Source of the DNA: a virus
Length of the DNA stretch: 35,397 bases
Virus record (IMG/VR): IMGVR_UViG_3300025061_000146
Location: 1 to 35,397 of that record
Reading direction: 5' to 3' (one strand)
The translations under genes were made by a program, and so were the position numbers. The notes under the pieces were generated by a model that was given only the letters and a program-made list of their open reading frames with translations, had not been told where the DNA came from and did no database searches. Position 1 is the first letter of the stretch. Every line of letters begins with the position of its first letter. Below are positions 30,690 through 35,397 of this stretch, in pieces.

Positions 30690-32122
30690 CAACGTGGACG
30701 CTAACCATTCAAGCGCTTGACGAAGAAAGCACCCCGCAGATGCTGCGCTTTAGCTTGGGCGTTTATCTCGATGAGGATGACAACTTCTACGATCCGCGCA
30801 TTCAGCAGCCGGGGCTATATGAAGCGGGCCTCTACGCGGGCCAGCTGCTAAGCCAGAGCCGCTCTGGCTACGGCGAGACGACGCTTATTAATACTGACGG
30901 CGGGCTTGATTATTTGGCTGACTACGCCGTCGATGGTCGTGAAATGATCTTGGCTTTTGACGGTGTGCCGCAGGTCATCGGCACTGTCGCACGCCTGGCG
31001 TTTTCAGAGGATGAGGTCTCGGTAGTGCTTCGCGACCCGCTGGAGCCGCTGCGTTCGCCGCACCCAATGGGGGTTTATGAGGGCGATAACGTGCTGCCTG
31101 ATGGCTTGGAAGGCACTCAGGACGACATTGCAGGTGAGCCCAAGCCGCTGGTATTCGGTGAAGTGCGCAACGCTCAGCCCGTACTTGTTAATACCGCGCT
31201 GCTTATCTACCAGGTGTCATCACTGACCGATTGCACCGTAACGGCGGTTTACGATCGCGGCGTCGCGTTGGATAACGGCGGTGCGTACACAAGCCTAGCG
31301 CAACTGCAAAGCACTGCGCCGGAGCCGGGAGAGTTCCGCGCTTACCAGGGTTATCTCCGCTTGGGTGATAGCGCGTCGGGCACGCTAACGGTGGATGCAG
31401 AGCAAGCCGATCCTCGTGCCGGTGCGGTTGCTCAAGCGTTAGCCACGGCACGCGGCTACACACTGCATGCAAGCGACGTAACCGCGCTTAACGCCTACGG
31501 TGCAGTGCGCTTCTACATTACTACCCAAACGAACACGCTAGAGCTACTAGACCGCATCGCAGAAAGCATTGGTGGTTGGCTTGCCGTGCAAGCTGACCAA
31601 GTACTGCGCTTGGGCATCTGGGATGCGCCGGAGCCAACCGGCGCTGCCATTCGTGACTACTCAATAGCTACGGTCAGCCGCAGCGCCACCGGTGCGGGCG
31701 ATAACGGCCTGCCGATTTGGCGTGTGAATATTGACTGCGACCGCATCGAGACGGTGCAGCAGGATCTGGAGAGCAACGTTTCTGACGCCCGACGGGCAAG
31801 GCTCGCACGTCAGACCCGACGTGTTGTGGCCACGGATGAAGCCGTTCGCGACAGGCACCCACTGGCGGGTGAAATCACCATCAATAGCGTGCTTGCCAGT
31901 TACTCGCAGAGCCAGGCAGTTGCCGACCGCGTGCTGGCACTGCTCAGCGTTCGTCGCGATACCGTCACCGTCGAAGCCTTGGAATCCCCGCTGCCCGCAG
32001 TGGGCGGGAATCTCACACTGATAACGCCACGGCAGGGCTACGGCGCAGGGCGGGCGATGCGCGTGACGGGCTACCGGCTCAACGCTGAAACCGATGAACT
32101 AACACTCAATATGTGGGGCTGA
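30686..32122 (+). CDS. Tail tip / hub protein of B3-like phages
   Basis: A 478-aa protein with ATGA overlap with the tape measure. Mixed beta domains: TIQALDEESTPQMLRFSLGV, a surface part LSQSRSGYGETTLINTDGGL, AYDG-like FDGVPQVIGTVARLAF, and SIGGWLAVQADQVLRLGIWD with SNVSDARRARLARQTRRVVA. The ending VTGYRLNAETDELTLNMWG is typical of a hub or distal tail module. Family naming is uncertain; the place behind the tape measure supports distal tail or hub function. Confidence 0.7.
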   Translation: MTTWTLTIQALDEESTPQMLRFSLGVYLDEDDNFYDPRIQQPGLYEAGLYAGQLLSQSRSGYGETTLINTDGGLDYLADYAVDGREMILAFDGVPQVIGTVARLAFSEDEVSVVLRDPLEPLRSPHPMGVYEGDNVLPDGLEGTQDDIAGEPKPLVFGEVRNAQPVLVNTALLIYQVSSLTDCTVTAVYDRGVALDNGGAYTSLAQLQSTAPEPGEFRAYQGYLRLGDSASGTLTVDAEQADPRAGAVAQALATARGYTLHASDVTALNAYGAVRFYITTQTNTLELLDRIAESIGGWLAVQADQVLRLGIWDAPEPTGAAIRDYSIATVSRSATGAGDNGLPIWRVNIDCDRIETVQQDLESNVSDARRARLARQTRRVVATDEAVRDRHPLAGEITINSVLASYSQSQAVADRVLALLSVRRDTVTVEALESPLPAVGGNLTLITPRQGYGAGRAMRVTGYRLNAETDELTLNMWG

Positions 32123-32123
32123 T

Positions 32124-32999
32124 ATGGCACTTGATCCAAACAAAATCGCGCTGTGCTGGCCCAACTACATCGATGACGCTGTAGTGAGTGGCGGCGCATG
32201 GGTATCCACGCTGCCGCTGGAAAAAATTCAGGATGACCGCACTTCTGTCGTCGCCAAGTCAGCCTCGCTCGACCCTTCCGACACTCAGTTTTCAATCACG
32301 CTGCCGAAGCGCGAGCGGCTACAAGTGCTGGCTATTTACGCCCATAACCTCAGCGCTACCGCGACCTTCAGGGTGCGCGCCTACCGCGACGCCGCGCAGA
32401 CCGATCTCATCTATAACACAGGCTGGCAAAACGTCTGGCCCGTGCTGTACGGGCTAGATGACGTGATATGGGGCAACGACAATTTCTGGAACCGTCGTCT
32501 ATCAGAAGACGATCGGAAGAAGTACACGCCGTTGATGACGGCGCTATTCGATGAGCGGGTGATGGGTAGAAGCCTGCATGTTGAGCTGCTCGATACTGCC
32601 AACCCGGACGGTGCGATCATGATCGGCCGCGTGATGCCCGCCGACGTCTGGCAGCCGATCAAAAACCTCGCGTGGAACGTCGATCACGGCTATGACTCCG
32701 GCACTCAAATCACCCGAGCAGGCGACTCAAAACGCACAGGCTACGCCCGCCGTGTAACGCCTAAGCGAACCGTCAGCTTTAATCTTCCGCTGCTGACCGA
32801 AGACGAGGCATTCCTGCGTCTGCACCGGCTTCAGCGCACCCAAGACATCGTCGGAGAAATTATTTACCTCTGGTCGCCTGAGCCTAGCCCGGTCAACTTC
32901 GCACGCGCCATGGTGGCGCAACAGACTGAGCTAAACGGCATCACACACCCGTATCACGGCAATTATGAACACGCGATGGCATTATTGGAGATCCTGTAA
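32124..32999 (+). CDS. Structural tail tip protein
   Basis: A 291-aa protein one base after the previous stop. Contains SITLPKRERLQVLAIYAHNL and FRVRAYRDAAQTDLIYNTGW, with a jelly-roll-like beta pattern, later YARRVTPKRTVSFNLPLLTE and IIYLWSPEPSPVNFARAMVA. No enzyme motif. Proteins like this occur between hub and fibre genes of B3-like tails. Function at the tail tip is inferred from place. Confidence 0.7.
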   Translation: MALDPNKIALCWPNYIDDAVVSGGAWVSTLPLEKIQDDRTSVVAKSASLDPSDTQFSITLPKRERLQVLAIYAHNLSATATFRVRAYRDAAQTDLIYNTGWQNVWPVLYGLDDVIWGNDNFWNRRLSEDDRKKYTPLMTALFDERVMGRSLHVELLDTANPDGAIMIGRVMPADVWQPIKNLAWNVDHGYDSGTQITRAGDSKRTGYARRVTPKRTVSFNLPLLTEDEAFLRLHRLQRTQDIVGEIIYLWSPEPSPVNFARAMVAQQTELNGITHPYHGNYEHAMALLEIL

Positions 33000-34514
33000 A
33001 TGACCAACTCAGTCACCTTCCCCGTTGCCCTAGGCGGCGACGGCAAAACCTACACAGACGATGCCGATCCAGATACCGGACTGGATGGCCTGGGTTATAC
33101 AACGCGCTTTATCCCATGCCTGAAGCAAGCGGTGGCAATGGCTGGATACACTGCCAAATACGCTGCAAAAATTGGCGCAGCGGCTGCTAATGCGGATCGG
33201 GCTGAGGATGCTAAACGTTATGTTGAGGCAGTCGCTGAGGCGTACAAAGTCAACCTACTTGAGCAATTCAAGCGTGACGCGACGTTAGGCCTGGACTTCG
33301 TCGGAGGACGCTACTGGAAAGATGATGGCGAGCGGTTTGAGACGACTGATCCAAGCCAGCTGCTGACCATACAGCGGAATGGGCCAAAATATGCGCTATT
33401 GGCAAGCGGGCGTCTGAAAGAGTATGCAGCTGATAAATTAGCAAGAGAGTATGGTCATCAAGCCGGGCAATATACGGCGTTAATTGAAAGCGGGAGTACG
33501 AATCGCTGGATATACGCTAACGACTTTAGTGCAGCTAGCCCGTCTCAATCCTGGATTGACAGCTCTATTGAGTCGCCGTTAGAAGGTTATAACTATCGAA
33601 GGCATATTGTGCCGCCAGAGGGCGGTAGTAATGTTTTGCTTAGTAATCTTACGGGCGGTGTAGGCCGTTTAACTATTAGCGTTTTTGTTGGGTATGAGAC
33701 AACAATGCCCGCGCTACTCTTTAATCTTGATGACACGCAGTTAAACAGTCATCGAGCTTGCGTAGATCTTTCAACGGACAGTTTGGGTGCGACTTCGTCA
33801 GGAAGTCCAAAATTAACAGTAACGCCTTGTATTAACGGGAGAATTATATCAATAACGTTTGATAACTTTGACGTCACAACTGTGCGCGGTGGCGTTTTAT
33901 TTAAGAGCGGCGCAGGCAGCACAGGATATGCGTCGGGCGATATAGGCGGCTTGTCTATAGACTTAGCCTGCATGAGTATTACTGACCGTCAATTTTCATC
34001 ATTTATACCGACGTCTGGTTCTGCGACAACAAAGCCGTCAGATGCCGTTACCATGCTGCTTGGAGATGAGTTTAATACAAGTGGCGGCACCTTTATTTTT
34101 GAACACTATGGTGCATTCGTAGATGATCGACTGATGTTTTTTGCAGTTGGTCAAGATTCCAATAATTATCTGTCATTCGGCTACAACACATCAACGTTAG
34201 GTTATTTGGTGCCTCAACAGGGCGGCATAAATCAGCGTCCACCGAACTATGAAGATCCTGCTATTTGGGGGGCTTCGTATCAAACTTTTCCGTCGGGTGA
34301 TTTGCGCCTAATTATTGCAGTTAATGGAGTTGTTAGAGTTGATATTGTCTACGAAGACGGCGCGAAGTGGGTAGCAGATTGGGGAAAAATATCATTAGGT
34401 TCTAGGTTTGGAGCTTTTAATGCAGGGGCTGTGAAATGTGCGGGAGTTTTTTACAGCCCGGCGCCGGTGTCCCCGTCTGAAATTAGCAAATTAACACAGA
34501 GAGGTGACTTATGA
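33000..34514 (+). CDS. Receptor-binding / tail fibre-like protein
   Basis: A 504-aa protein in two parts. Residues 1-130 are helical and fit the phage's usual composition (VEAVAEAYKVNLLEQFKRDA). From about residue 140 a module begins that resembles phage surface proteins: YTALIESGSTNRWIYANDFS, then a beta-rich lectin-like part and the marker FSSFIPTSGSATTKPSDAVT, common in head-spike and fibre proteins with concanavalin-like folds. The C-terminal 100 or so residues are another beta module. Base composition from about 33360 to 34500 is clearly more AT-rich than the rest. It is the likely host-range determinant. Confidence 0.75.
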   Translation: MTNSVTFPVALGGDGKTYTDDADPDTGLDGLGYTTRFIPCLKQAVAMAGYTAKYAAKIGAAAANADRAEDAKRYVEAVAEAYKVNLLEQFKRDATLGLDFVGGRYWKDDGERFETTDPSQLLTIQRNGPKYALLASGRLKEYAADKLAREYGHQAGQYTALIESGSTNRWIYANDFSAASPSQSWIDSSIESPLEGYNYRRHIVPPEGGSNVLLSNLTGGVGRLTISVFVGYETTMPALLFNLDDTQLNSHRACVDLSTDSLGATSSGSPKLTVTPCINGRIISITFDNFDVTTVRGGVLFKSGAGSTGYASGDIGGLSIDLACMSITDRQFSSFIPTSGSATTKPSDAVTMLLGDEFNTSGGTFIFEHYGAFVDDRLMFFAVGQDSNNYLSFGYNTSTLGYLVPQQGGINQRPPNYEDPAIWGASYQTFPSGDLRLIIAVNGVVRVDIVYEDGAKWVADWGKISLGSRFGAFNAGAVKCAGVFYSPAPVSPSEISKLTQRGDL

Positions 34515-35125
34515 TCGACGCTATTCTTTATCTGCCAGCCGCTGCTGCTTTGCCCGTACCTCTCATCGATGAAGATGGCAATCCAGCTCTCAGCGATCCT
34601 CGCACCGTCAACGCAAATGGAGACTGTCTCCACTACGTCCGCCTGTTGCCAGAGCTGCTAAACGAATGGCGGTCATACGTAACAGTGCTAGCAGAAACCC
34701 CATACGCTGGTGTCGGCACAGCTGACCGTTTATATCAGCAAATCCAAAACGACCCCAACGCGCTAGCACTCTACGATTCGGTCTACGACACAAGCCCTCG
34801 TGAAGTTGACGACAGTGAGGGTGGCACACAAACCATCACGCCACCGTTCAAATTCGGCATGCTCGCAGAATCGCAACTGCCAGTGCCAACGTCAATCAGC
34901 GCACGTCAAGGCATGGAGCAACTTATCAGGTTAGGCCTGGATGACTATGTCGATGCCGCCGTGGACGCAATAGAAGACCCACTTGAACGCAAACTCACCC
35001 GAAATTGGCTCAACCGCGCCAGCGAATGGGAGCGCGCCAACCCCCAGCTCATCACCATGGCCACCGCACTCAAACTGAACAAGGCCCAAACCGACGATTA
35101 CTTCAGAGCGGCAGCACTGCTATGA
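34511..35125 (+). CDS. Tail fibre-associated protein
   Basis: A 204-aa protein with ATGA overlap with the fibre gene. The C-terminal 75 residues (SARQGMEQLIRLGLDDYVDA and AIEDPLERKLTRNWLNRASE, then ATALKLNKAQTDDYFRAAAL) form a helical module seen at the end of many small phage proteins behind fibre genes. The N-terminal part may be a strand domain. A fibre assembly or chaperone role is plausible from position. GC content returns to the phage norm here. Confidence 0.65.
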   Translation: MIDAILYLPAAAALPVPLIDEDGNPALSDPRTVNANGDCLHYVRLLPELLNEWRSYVTVLAETPYAGVGTADRLYQQIQNDPNALALYDSVYDTSPREVDDSEGGTQTITPPFKFGMLAESQLPVPTSISARQGMEQLIRLGLDDYVDAAVDAIEDPLERKLTRNWLNRASEWERANPQLITMATALKLNKAQTDDYFRAAALL

Positions 35126-35397
35126 ATAACCAGCTCAACCAAACCGGCGGGCGACTGCTACGCCTCAGCGCTTGGCTTAGCCAGGGGGGTAATGTGGTGC
35201 TATTCAATGGCTCGCCCGATGAAACAGTTTCGGGCCGCGCCTACCGTCAAGGCGTTCTGCAGCTAAACCCTAAATGGGCAAGCCGCAGGCGGCTGATCAA
35301 CCGCGTGTTTTTCTGGCAAACCGATCACTGCAAGATCAGCCACCAGCAAGACGTCAAAATGGCCAAAGCCATCATGGCGCTGTATTCGCAACACTAA
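35122..35397 (+). CDS. Small hypothetical tail-end protein
   Basis: A 91-aa protein from ATG 35122 (ATGA overlap); an in-frame start at 35005 lies inside the previous gene. It holds the pattern VVLFNGSPDETVSGRAYRQG and RRLINRVFFWQTDHCKI, which I know from small unnamed proteins in many phages and prophages, usually near the tail end. One Cys and one His sit next to each other (DHC). No function is established. It ends exactly at the window edge (TAA at 35395-35397). Confidence 0.65.
   Translation: MNNQLNQTGGRLLRLSAWLSQGGNVVLFNGSPDETVSGRAYRQGVLQLNPKWASRRRLINRVFFWQTDHCKISHQQDVKMAKAIMALYSQH

Noticed and set aside
33000-34514. Diversity-generating retroelement target in the receptor-binding gene
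   Set aside because: No reverse transcriptase, template repeat or accessory gene is seen in the window.

Overview
The window is almost entirely one transposable (Mu-type) temperate phage genome or prophage, read left to right on the + strand. It opens in a Ner-type regulator and ends at the last small tail-end gene. The repressor, the integration ends and any host flank lie outside, so I see no attachment site. The phage combines Mu-type replication and head genes with a non-contractile, siphovirus-type tail: there is a tail tube, a -1 frameshift tail chaperone and a very long tape measure, but no sheath or baseplate set. This resembles the B3/D3112 kind of transposable phage rather than Mu itself. 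High GC content and gene style fit a gammaproteobacterial host, perhaps a Halomonas-like one; the host is inference only.

Layout. (1) 1-4403, early control and transposition: Ner, a second HTH protein, a small gene, a leftward gene on the minus strand, MuA transposase and MuB ATPase. (2) 4400-9977, a tightly packed early/middle run, mostly with ATGA overlaps: unknown small genes, DUF3164, DUF2786, a Cys-rich protein, GemA (gp16) and finally a Mor-type activator. (3) 10008-10403, a lone secreted-protein gene with its own terminator, sitting where Mu carries its late activator C. (4) 10406-12280, a lysis cassette: holin candidate, small gene, transglycosylase endolysin, and an inner plus outer spanin. 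(5) 12290-18414, DNA packaging and head assembly: DUF2730, gp26-like, small and large terminase, portal, MuF protein with a C-terminal nuclease-like domain, and gpG. (6) 18582-22820, protease/scaffold with an internal scaffold start, cement protein, major capsid protein and head-tail connectors. (7) 22817-35397, tail: tube, frameshifted chaperone, 2032-residue tape measure, tail tip proteins, a compositionally distinct receptor-binding candidate and two small genes.

Most notable: a 26-bp element (23/26 identical) occurs in front of exactly two blocks, lysis (10406-10431) and protease/capsid (18582-18607). These are the positions of Mu's activator-dependent promoters Plys and PI. With no C gene visible, it is a good candidate for a shared late-promoter/activator site, perhaps used by the Mor-like protein. 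Also worth attention are a leftward gene with a divergent palindromic control region beside the transposase gene, a tail chaperone extension hidden behind an A AAA AAG slip site, a 27-residue tandem repeat in the tape measure, and a MuF protein carrying a probable toxin-type nuclease domain.
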